Shown: piece after piece, positions 1 to 11,300 of the stretch
Layout: each line of letters starts with the position of its first letter
How positions within the stretch are numbered: the stretch's first letter is position 1
Assembly: GCA_028565715.1 (NCBI GenBank)
Contig: JAOXYC010202017.1
Location: forward strand, 1-27,425
Direction of reading: 5' to 3'
Length of the DNA: 27,425 nt
Source: Phoronis pallida
Lineage: Eukaryota > Phoronida > Phoronidae
Position numbers and translations under genes: made by a program
Notes under the pieces: generated by a model
What the model was told of the DNA's origin: nothing
Database searches by the model: none
Seen by the model: the letters and a program-made list of their open reading frames with translations, nothing else

Positions 1-400
1 CGTACACACACTTTCAAGTTGATTTGAATTTTGACCCCAGATCCTCACCAACAAGGAGACAGTATCTTTAAGATAACATGTGGATGCTGCCATCCACAAT
101 TCAAGAATTTTTCAAAATAACCATTTAACAATTTTGGTCGATGGAAATGTAGACACTGCATTTCTCTTAGATGCAGAACTTCATTATTCTTGTTATAAAC
201 TTCTTCAAGAATTTGCCTGTGTTTGAAATTTAATGAACATTTGTTAATAGTAAAAAAGCTATGATTGTATGACACAGGCTTTGAATATTTGGAAAACATA
301 TGATTGAAAACATGTCAAGATCAAAAATACATTAATAATTCTATTAACACAGCATTTGTTCAAGAAAAACTTTCATGATATGGTTGATGTTATAAATTTA

Positions 401-509
401 GTACAAGTCGAATAATGTGGTCCCTTGTGTATCTTCGGTTATTCATTCAATGGAAACACATTGACAAAATAACGCCAATAAACGAGGGACCACATTATTC
501 AACTTGTAC
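401..509. mobile_element. MITE-like foldback element with 25-bp inverted repeats
   Basis: The arms at 401-425 and 485-509 are inverted copies of 25 bp with one mismatch, reading from GTACAAG at each outer end and enclosing a 59-nt AT-rich centre. The direct repeat ATAAATT lies just outside both arms (392-398 and 511-517), possibly a target duplication though not flush with the arms. There is no coding capacity, so it would be non-autonomous. It could instead be a simple genomic hairpin. Confidence 0.6.
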
Positions 510-2063
510 CATAAATTGACCTCCAGAACAGAAGGTTGTTCTTGAAGCATTCTGAACATGGGTGTTTTCAGTTGTCAGTACATATGTGATTCATTAGTGT
601 ATGTAAATATAGACCATTACATCCAGTAAATGGCATCTTGGTTATTGATTCTAGAGTCTAATGTAATGTGTGCAGACTGAAACAGGATGTGCTACAATAT
701 ATGTCTTGCAGGGGAAGTTATTTTTGAACTTAGCCAATGGATTTCAATAGCTGATGAATATTTATGTAGGCCTAGCTGATTTATTTTTTAAAGTTCAGTG
801 TTGAAACAGCACTGGCTCTGAAATAACACTAAACATCTTTCTTTTTTGTAATAAATATACGCTAATAAATTATGTCATCAGGTTTTTATGGAAGAGAATA
901 TATTTTGAGTTACATTGAGAAGAAAGTACGGTATCAATGAAATGCCATTTTCTCAAATTTTTCTGCAATCTTGAAATCATACTTGGATTTGGCAAAATGT
1001 CAAGACATATGAAAAATGCATTGGTCAAGCTGTTCTGATATGTTTTCCTTGTGGGGTTGAATAGAATTGCCATGGTTACTGGGTGTTAACATTCAATAAC
1101 TAAGAAACCCGAGACAGTATGCTTATCATATTTTGTGTTAATTCTCAGCACACATTTCATAAGACATTTTAAAAAACTTTGGTGCCCTTTCTTCTAAATT
1201 TTCATTCCTAGTAAAAAAAATCTAATTGAAATTAAATTAACTTTTCAAGATATTTTTTTAAACTGAGAGATTTTGATAAAAAAATTATCCATCAAATGAA
1301 AAATCCAAGTAAGCTTCAGATCTCAAGTAAAAAAAATCTTTAAAAAATAAGGTAAAACTCCTTGAATAAACAAATATTCAATTTGTCTGGCAGTTTTATA
1401 GCTGTTTTTCTAGTTCAATGATAAGCAGGCAATGAGTCATCATTCATAAGTAGAGTCTGTCTGGCTGAGATGAACTGGAATGATAAATAGTCAATAGTGT
1501 TATCATAATCTTAAGAATTTGTGTGAGAAATTTGAAGATGGTTGGTAGCTTGGTTTCATGGGAATCAGGTTATATTTTAATAAATTAAAAAGTTTTGGGT
1601 ACTACTTAATTTTTTATCCCATGGCTTCCAATCAAAAATATTTCATGTATGGAAAAATTATGCTGTTACCGGTAGTAGAACTTGACTCAGATTTCCAAAT
1701 TTTGGTGTAAACTTGTCTTAAAAAATATCCAATTTTCAACAAAAAAGTTATGGAATAGATACATTGACTTGTCGGGGATTATGAGGGAATCTCTTGCAAG
1801 TTTTACTGACAAGGAACACTGGTCCATAACGTTCAGTTATTAAAAATAATGATTATGATAATAAAGTTAATTATAATTTAAATAATGCAAAATTACAATT
1901 TCTTAACTGCGTTTTACCTTTAATAATTGAAATAACTAATTTTTTCAGAGGCAGATGCAGACATTAAAAATATATATTAAAAGCTTGCACAACTCTTCAT
2001 CGTGAAAGCCATCCGTCTCCTTTCTAAAAAATAATTTATTTCATAGAAATTTCATTTTGGAAA

Positions 2064-2077
2064 TTTTTTGTTTCAAG
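2064..2077 (+). promoter_or_regulatory. candidate 3' splice site before the first coding exon
   Basis: A T-rich run ending TTTCAAG sits 9 nt before the start codon. Splicing here would leave TGAGACAAG as the last untranslated bases, with TGA in frame just ahead of the ATG. A stronger-looking CAG acceptor at 1948 is the alternative and would give a longer 5' UTR. AAG is a less common acceptor, so the choice is open. Confidence 0.4.
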
Positions 2078-2086
2078 TGAGACAAG

Positions 2087-2332
2087 ATGACAGACGTAGG
2101 AGCCCGCGAAGTGAAGATACTTGAGACAGCCGAGGACATTCAAGAACGACGTGACCAGGTTCTCTCTCGCTATGACCAGTTCAAGCAAAATGTTGCCCAG
2201 CGTCGTTCGATGCTGGAAGATGCGCGACAGTTTCAGTACTTCAAACGAGATGCCGATGAGTTGGAGAGTTGGATTAACGAGAAACTTCAGACAGCCTCAG
2301 ATGAAAACTATCGTGATCCAACGAACCTCCAG
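2087..2332 (+). CDS. SPTAN1: coding exon 1: N-terminus, tetramer helix and repeat 1 helix A
   Basis: Residues 1-82, ending at phase 0 before donor GTATTT. The segment around [14 protein letters not shown] (16-29) is the partial repeat (helix C') that pairs with the C-terminal partial repeat of beta-spectrin to form tetramers. R22 aligns with the Arg (R28 of erythroid alpha-I) known as a tetramer-defect hotspot. Repeat 1 begins after it, with [14 protein letters not shown] (Trp 62) and DPTNLQ at the end. Confidence 0.95.
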
Positions 2333-5300
2333 GTATTTTTTCAAACGTCAAAAAACACAATAACAATTAGCCAAATAAATAGTATAGAAATAAGAGAAGA
2401 CATAATATTGGAATAGAAGCAATCCATTTTAGTTATCAGTCAAGGCGCAAGGGCCAGTTCACATATTCATTTTGATTTTTGAAGTAAGATAGTTCCCAGT
2501 TCAGAATTTTTCTGTCTTCAAATGTATCAGATAATATAAGGATGGTAATATCATATTTCTTTACTTTTTACAACAAAATTTTATTTTGAAGGGTTTGGAT
2601 TTTGTTGATTCTGAACCAGTCTTTTAACTTTAAAGCCTACTTGAGTTTCATAAAGTTTTTAAAATTAACTTTTGAACTTGATTTTTGTGTTCGCATTGTA
2701 GGCCAAAATTCAGAAGCATCAAGCGTTTGAAGCTGAAGTTGCCGCTCATAGCAACGCGATTGTTGACCTTGACAACACTGGAATGGAGATGATCAATAGA
2801 CAGCACTTCATGTCGGAAACCATCAGAGTATGTCTTATTTATAAATTTGATTCTAACAATTTTGATAATTCTTGTCCAACTATTTTCATAATGCATACCC
2901 CACTATTTGATTCTAATAACTTTGATAAATTATACGCCCACATCGTCAATACAAAAAAAAGATACGTAAAAATTAAAAGCCTACTGCACAAAAGTCACAG
3001 TTGTAAAAGCAGTGAATTGTTTTTAAGAAAAGATGTGTTCTTGTTTTCATTCATCAAAATATTGTAGGTGCTCAAAACACGTCACCATTAACTAAACAAG
3101 TTTCATTTTGCTTTGCTACTAACAATTCTTTTACAATCATCCAACAACTTGTGCGTTTTGTTTTCAGATCCGCTTGGAAGAACTTCACCGTCTGTGGGAG
3201 CTCCTGCTTGCCAAGTTAGCTGAGAAAGGGCTGAAACTACAACAGGCCCTCCAGCTGCAGACATTTCTGAGAGGGTGTGACGAGATCATGTTCTGGATCA
3301 GAGACAAGGTTAGTGTAATTTTTATTCAGATGATTAAAATTAAACTAAATTGGTGAAAATATATATTCACTTTGGGAGGAAAATAGTTTAGTTGAGTCAA
3401 ATGTAAATTTGTAAAAAATCTATAGGTATTGAGTCTGGCTAATTTCAGGAAAAAAACAGAAAAATTAGGAACCAAATTTTTCTGTTTTCTATATACATCA
3501 TTTTGGCCAGTGAAAGAATACTTATAACTAGTCTAGATAGTTTAGTGCATCATCATTTAGCAAAATTTTATTGGATCATGTCATGCATTAAGTCTATATG
3601 ATTTGTCTGAATTTTCATTTTTAGGTTCATTTTACATATTTCTCAATTTAGTGAAAGCAAATGCTAAACACAAAGTGGATCTATTTGTATTTCTGATGGC
3701 AAATGTTAGATAAATGATTTCAATCTTACACAAATATTCAGTGAAGGTTAAATAATTTTTAATTAAAATTCTCTTTTTCTAGGAAGCATTCGTAACATCA
3801 GAAGAATTTGGACAGGATTTAGAACATGTTGAGGTTCTACAGAAGAAATATGATGAATTTAACAAGGTGAATATTTTATTGGCATAGGAAAAAGTTTGCT
3901 ATTTCTCATTGTTTCTTCACAACCATCTTTATAACTAGTAAATAATTATCATAAGCGATTTGATATGTGTATTGTTTTAAATATGACTATATGAATATTT
4001 TCAAACTCAATAAATAAAAATACCCATACAAGTACACAGGAGGAAAAGACTGACAAATTTTTGATTATTGATAATTCAGATTATTTATGATATCTATTCA
4101 AAAGCTGATTTTTTTCTGTTTACGCTTATCCATTTTTTTAGGACTTGCAAAATCATGAAGATATTGTGACAGATATCAACCAACAGGCTGAAAAGCTTGT
4201 AGAAGATGAACATCCTGATGACGCCCACATCAGGCAAAGACAGGAGGTGAGTGGGGTTTACAGTTTCTTAATTGTTTCTATAACATTTGACATAAGAAAT
4301 CGCTTCTTAATTTGACCTACCACATTCAATGCCAAGTACTAGTTCTAAAGTTGAAAAATGTGTAGCTTAGTAGACTGCCAATGGTAAATTCTGTCTAGTT
4401 TTGCCATGCATATAATCGATCAATATTTACAAGACTTTAAAGCTCATGTGAGCAAATCTGCAAAATCATAATTAACTACAAAATGTACAACACAGTCCAG
4501 TTATCTGCACTCTGATTCCCATCGGGTAAAACTTCATTAAGCAAAGTCAGTAAAATGAAAAGAAAGAAAAGGAAAAAGAAAAAAAAGAAAAAAATAGTAT
4601 AATTATGCTTATACAATTTTGCTTTGCAGGAACTGAATGAAGCCTGGCAGAGACTGAAACAGCTGTCACTACTGCGTCAAGAGCGCCTGTATGGGGCTCA
4701 TGAGTTCCAAAACTTCAACCGCGATGCTGACGAGACAAAGATCTGGATTAACGAGAAAGATGTCATCCTTTCATCGGATGATTACGGACGTGACTTGCCA
4801 AGTGTTCAAGCTTTACAACGTAAACACGATGGAGTGGAGAGAGATCTGGCTGCTCTGCAAGAAAAGGTGTGTAGTTTAGGATTCAACTAATAACATAAAA
4901 TTTGTCAATTATCTTATAATATTGTACTTAAAAGTGTATTCTTTTCAAGTATGAAATTATTTTTCAAAACATCTATCAACGTAAATCAGTATAAAACTGG
5001 AAGTCTTCTAGAAAATTAAAAAATGGAAATGATTGAAATAATTCATGAATATGTTAAACGTTGTATGCGTCCACATGTGGTCCCATATTGTTTGATATGA
5101 TTTGTGTTTTATTGTGAAATTGATATCTAAAACATTTACGCTTTTCTCAGGTGAATACTTTGGGCACCGAGGCAGGGAGATTGTGCGAGAACCACCCTGA
5201 AAGCGCTGAGGAAATAAACAACAAGCTACAAGAGATTGAGAACAACTGGGAAGGACTAAGTGCTAAGGTATGCTTTTCTAAATAAAAGATAGAAATAAGA

Positions 5301-8300
5301 ATGAACCATTTCTGGGCCTTGTGGAAATCATATATTTCCGTACATGAGAGGTTTTAAAAAACACAAAATTCTTATAAAGACAAGTAAATTAAAAAATTAG
5401 TGCAAATAATCATATGACTACTCATGCTTTATTTACAACAGTTTTTTTAAAAATTTAAATTCAATTTAACAACCTATGTAAATGAAAAGTATTTTTTCTC
5501 ATTTTTTGTCATCTTAATATGCTTTTGTTGATATTTTTACTCCCATTATCAGTTTTTTAATGCCAATGGCCACAAACTAACTATTTGGTTATTCAACATT
5601 CTCCTTGAGAAATTTTAAAGTTAAATAATCCAAATTTCATTTTGCAGGCAAAAGAGCGAAAAACCAGACTGGATGATTCATACAAACTCCAGCGTTTCTT
5701 GTCCGACTTCCGTGACTTGGTATCCTGGATCCATGACATGAAATCCGTCATTTCCTCCGATGAGCTTGCAAAGGATGTTCCAGGAGCCGAGTCACTGCTG
5801 GAAAGACATCAGGAACATAAGGTTAGTTTTATCATAGTTTAACTTATTCACTAAAGGTTTTAAATTAGTGATCTGAATAGCCTCCTGCATTATATAGCAG
5901 AGGGTTCTTGCAATTCACGCTTGTTAAAACTGCATTATTTTGTACAAGTAAAATGATGTAGCATACGGACCATTGGATGAAAGGCTGACTAAAGTTGTAT
6001 ATCATGTGTCAGAGTTATTGTATGTTTACGTTGACTTCACAAGAAAGTCACTGTGTTAATGCTGTCACAGTCTTCACCAAAGGGAGATTGAGCAGCACAA
6101 AAATCATTAAATAGTTTCTGTCCAGGGTTTACTGCACATTATTTTCAAGTTATTATTATTAAGTCAATCAGACTGCTACATGTAAGAATCAAACTATTTC
6201 CTTTGATCGTATGTTTACTATTGATGTTCTTTGATTCAGCATTAATTATGGTAATTCAATGATAACATACTCTCTTCTTATTCCGCCTAAGGCAATTACA
6301 GACTGAGCCAATAATATTATATTATCCACACAACAGGGTGAAATTGATGCTCGTGAGGACAGTTTCATTGCCACAGCCGCCGCTGGACAAAACCTCGTTC
6401 AAGACGACCACTATGCCTCCGATGAGGTCAGAGAGAAACTGCAGACCCTGGATGATGAGAAGGCGTCCCTTCTCTCTCTCTGGGACGAGCGCCGCATTCT
6501 GTATGAGCAGTGTATGGACTTGCAACTGTTCTACAGAGATACTGAACAGGCTGATGCCTGGATGTCTAAACAAGAGGTAAACTATGAGAAAAATCACATT
6601 TTGATAAAAAACATGTTCATGGTTTTTTGGTATCCACTTCTTAAAAGCATACAAATAAATTGATGCTTTTACTGGCGAAAGTGAAAATATTGAAGACGGA
6701 AAAATTCAAAACTGATCTGGGAATCGAACCCAGGCCTCCTGATTGCCTGTCAGATACTCTACCATCTAAGCTTGAATGACACATGTGAATAAGTCTCCAG
6801 TCACAATGAACACCAGAAATGAATTGTTTCAGTTAACATAATTCTAAGTTTGAGCATCTTAAAGAGTTGATTTACAAAATTTCCCAGATTCTCAATTTTT
6901 ATGTGACATTTTAATTTTAAACAATCCAATTTGACATGTGATGTCCATTTGCATTTATATATCACATTAAAATTGATTGAGTTGGTTAATGAAATCATTT
7001 TAGTTCAAAGATTTTCTTTGAGTCAAGTCTTATCTCAAAAAATCCCTAAAATTCATTTGCTTGACTTTTGTAGGCTTTCTTGGCCAATGAGGACCTTGGT
7101 GAGTCTCTGGACTCCGTGGAAGCATTGATCAAGAAACAGGAGGACTTTGAGAAGTCTCTCGCTGCCCAGGAGGAGAAAATCAGGGTAATTGTTTCATGAA
7201 AATATTTGTATCAGTTATCAATAAACTATGATAAATATACCAATGATTTTTTACAATGATCAAGTGCAACGCCCGTACATGTGGAATTTTATTGGACTAA
7301 ATATACCAGTAATCGTCGTATTTTAAACATTTTAATTATTTATAAATATACCAAAATTGATATCAATAAGCTGTGATTTTAAAAATTTAATTTTTATTTC
7401 AAAACTCACCACAAAATTCTGTATTTATGTTTTTGAAGTCATAATTCAAAATCTTGTGGTCGAACCAAACATGGATTTTTGTTCCGATAAATTTTCAATT
7501 TATTTTATTTGTTTGCTTTCTTTGCATTTTAACCCTGACAGTTTAAAATTTAAACATTGCCTTATTAACTAATTTCAGGCACTAGATGACTTTGCTACTA
7601 AACTCATCGAGAGCGAGCACTACGCCGCTGATGAAGTAGCCGCAAGACGCGACCAACTCTTGACCAGACGAAACCAGCTGTATGAGCGCTCCCAGCAGCG
7701 TCGCATCAACTTGGAGGATTCCCTCCGATACCAGATGTTCTGGAGGGATGGTGATGAGACCAAGAGCTGGATTAATGAGAAACTCAAGCAGGTGGCAGAT
7801 GAGAGCTACATGGTATGCTCTTCATTAATTTTGGATTCACTGTATGCTCGATGAAAAATAAAACTCCAGTTGGGTGGCAACTCAAGGTGACCACATTTTG
7901 TTGGTAATCATAGCAACAGTGTAAAGCTGTGGACAACATGTTTAAGTGTTGAAAATGGCAACTTTACTCAAAAGGTTTTCTCAAAAATTGGCCAATCACA
8001 TGCCTTGTGTCAACTGAATTTGCATGTTTCAATCAAAACAAATGATATCATTGGTCAATAATTTGAATTTCAGGACTCTACTAATCTGCAAGCCAAACTG
8101 CAGAAACACCAGAACTTTGAGGCTGAACTCCAAGCCAATGAGGTGCGTGTGGACTCTGTGAACGCCACCGGACGGGAACTGATTGAGAATGAGCACTACG
8201 CCTCGGAGAAGATTCAGGAACAGATGGATGAAATCCAGGCACTCTGGAAACAACTGTGTGAAATGACAGATAAGAAGAGTAAGTGAAGATTTACTGTAGC

Positions 8301-11300
8301 AAATTATGTTTATTGTTTTTAACGTAGATTTGACCTTTTGTTGAATGTTTATTTCCTTAAAAATATGTAAGCAGGAATTAACTTGCATTAATTTAGTAGA
8401 TAATGTTCAAATTTCAGTACAAATTTGAATATTTTGTCTGAATTTATTTTGTAAGATGGCTACAAAACTGTCAGTACATTTTTAGACCAAAGAACGTACA
8501 TATTTCGACCATTTACCTCTCAATTGATAATGTGAAGTGCATGGTTACACGCCATTGTCATTGAAATAAAGGAAACATCTTGTGTGTAGAATTATACAAA
8601 TGAGGGTTAGTTATATGTGGGTAAATAATTTATTTTGTTTTGTCTCTACAGGTCTCCGTCTGAAGGAAACAAGTGATCAGCTGCAGTTCAACAGGAACAT
8701 TGAAGATGTTGAGATCTGGTTTAATGAGGTTGAGGGCGCACTTATGTCTGAAGACTTTGGCAAGGTAGGCTTCTTGTTTCATGATAGGTTTGGTCAGTTA
8801 CACCTGTTTATCTACAGTTTTTTCCAATAATAAAGTCTTCGCATTTGAACTGTTAATTTTGAATTAAAAAATCTGTGCCAATTGATATGAATTGCCTTCT
8901 ACTAATATGTCAAAGAACTACTGACAATAACGTGACTGATCACGACTGAAAATATTTCATAAAAGAATCTGCAAAAATTTGTATTAAAAGACCTTTGCAT
9001 ACTATAGGTTAAAATATTGTATGCTTTGTTGTGAGCTGCGCATTACTTTTCTAAAATAAGATATCATTTCATTCAATGTTTAAATTCATCAGATGGTTAG
9101 TGGTGTGAGTAAAATACATTATGTCATTGAAATAATTTGATATTTTTATTGCTTTGGCATGATATTTGCTCTCACATTATGTCGAAGTAGATACATACAC
9201 TAAAATACACTTTAATTTATATTTAGTAGGCTGTTTAATGAAATAGGCTTCACTTAATCACTCAGTCTGACAATGGTCACTTTTTTATTGTTTTGATTAA
9301 CAAAAAATGTAGATTTGTGTTGATCAGTAGCATCAGATCAGATATAAAAAATATCATTTGACAAACAATGCAGAAATCTAAGTTTAAACTCACCTTTTTG
9401 CTTTGCATGGTTTTATTCAATAGCATTGATTTTCATAGAGTAAACTAGTCACTAGTTATGAATTGTTATAGGCATTTGTGATCATAGCATAACTTTGCAA
9501 GTACTTTACATCTGATATCAGGGAAATCTACTTCAATTCGAGGCAAAGTAAAAGTAAAAGCAAAATGGATATCAATTTAAGAAAATGCGCAGAATTTGTT
9601 ATGTATAATTTCTCCAACTAATTGCATGTAACAATAATTGTTTTGTTGAAATGTTGAAAAAAGTAATGATTCTGCTTTTTTCAGGACTTGACTAGCGTAC
9701 AGAACCTGCAGAAAAAACATGGACTCCTTGAGTCTGACGTGGGTGCTCACCAAGATCGTGTGGACGCCATTGTTGCCCAAACGGAACAGTTCGTTGAGAG
9801 TCAGCATTTTGACGTGGACAACATTGTTGATAAGAAGGGCCAGGTTGTTGAACGTTATGAAGCATTGAGTGTAAGTTTCTTTTTACTAATAAATGTATGC
9901 TTTTATTGGTCAAATTGGATAAATATGGAAAAGACAGAAATCCCAGATCAGTTCCAAATTTTTCTTTGTGAACTCATTTCACTGGGTAAAAAAATTGATA
10001 TGAAAATTGATAATGATTTGAATGTTGATCTGTTTTCAATGGCCAACAACTAAACTATCTTTTATAAAGTTGTGTCATCATCAATGTAATGACAATTTAA
10101 TGTTGAGAACAACTTATAAACTCCTTTGAAAATGAAAGAATTAGAAAAAGTCAAAGATTTCTGTATTTACACAACTCTTGAAAACAAGTAATACTGGAAG
10201 TACCAAATACCATCAAAGAATCCTATCTATTTTGATGTAATATTGCATGACATTTAGACGTTTAAATTTCAGTTAATAAAACTAAGAATATTGATGATAA
10301 AAAATTAATATTTCTAGGATCCCATGGCTGCTCGCAAGAACAAGTTAGCTGATGCACTCAAACTTCAACAGTTCTTCCGTGACGTTGAAGATGAAGAAGA
10401 CTGGATCCGCGAAAAGGAGCCAATTGCTGCCTCTACCAACAGAGGGCGTGATCTGATCGGTGTCCAAAACCTGATGAAGAAACATCGCGCTCTTCTTGCA
10501 GAGTTGAACGGCCACGAGTCTCGCATCAACGCTGTTGTTGATGAGGGCCAGGAGATGTTGAAAGATGACCATTTCGCTTCTGATGAAATTAAACAGAAGA
10601 ATGATGAACTGGCTGAGAAATGGAAACAACTTGTCGTAAGTGTATCTTTGATTTTCAGAAAGAAATCTTGGTTGCATTCAATGTTTTACAAGATGGAGCC
10701 ATGACGGTGAATTTCGTGTGTAACCTCTTTGAACACTCTAAGCTAGCATTGTTTTTGCAAGGTTTTCAAAAAATAAGTCATTCACAAGTTTTCATGTACC
10801 TGGTATTGTTGCCAGTCTATTCAAAAAATGGTAGACAGGGATATTAAAGAAAATCTCAGTTCCTGATTAATGTGAAATATTACGAAAAAACGGTGTTGTT
10901 TCTGAAGTTTATCAAAGTGTATCTGACGAAAGAAAAATCTAAAAAATAAAAATTTCAACTATTATAGGAGAAAGCCAACCAGCGCACGGAGGACCTTGAG
11001 GACTCTCTGCAGGCCCACCAGTACTTTGCTGATGCCAACGAGTCAGAATCCTGGATGAAAGAGAAGGTACCGGTGGTCAGTAGCAAGGATTATGGTAAGG
11101 ACGAGGATTCCGCCGAGGCCCTACTCAAGAAACATCAAGCTCTTATGTCCGATTTGGAGGCATACAGGAGCAGCATCGATGGACTGAGAGACCAAGCCCA
11201 GGCTTGCAGAGTAAGTAGAGATTTGTTTTATATTTTTATTATGAAACCTTTACTTTAGTTATTTATTACATTGAAAATGTGTGATAAAAAAGTGTTTTTG

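Larger units (their letters stand above)
1..2077. other. upstream region, probably 5' UTR intron
   Basis: No coding sequence was found on either strand; open frames here are short, AT-rich and without domain features. Two possible 3' splice sites precede the start codon: a pyrimidine tract ending TTTTTTCAG at 1948 and TTTTTTGTTTCAAG at 2077. Spectrin genes commonly begin with a remote non-coding exon, so most of this stretch is probably intron, with the promoter outside the window; that is inference. No TATA box or CpG-rich promoter could be supported. The only structured element is the foldback at 401-509. Confidence 0.5.

Noticed and set aside
4556-4596. A/G-rich tract before exon 6
   Set aside because: A low-complexity purine run common in AT-rich introns; nothing suggests a specific function.
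6322-6654. Minus-strand open frame of 110 codons overlapping exon 9
   Set aside because: It is antisense to a strongly coding exon and has no domain or splice context; the GC-rich coding strand produces such shadows, as also at 10345-10677 and 12699-13046.
9522-9553. Possible microexon between GATATCAG and GTAAAA in intron 13
   Set aside because: The two available donors give 26 or 32 nt, both frame-shifting.
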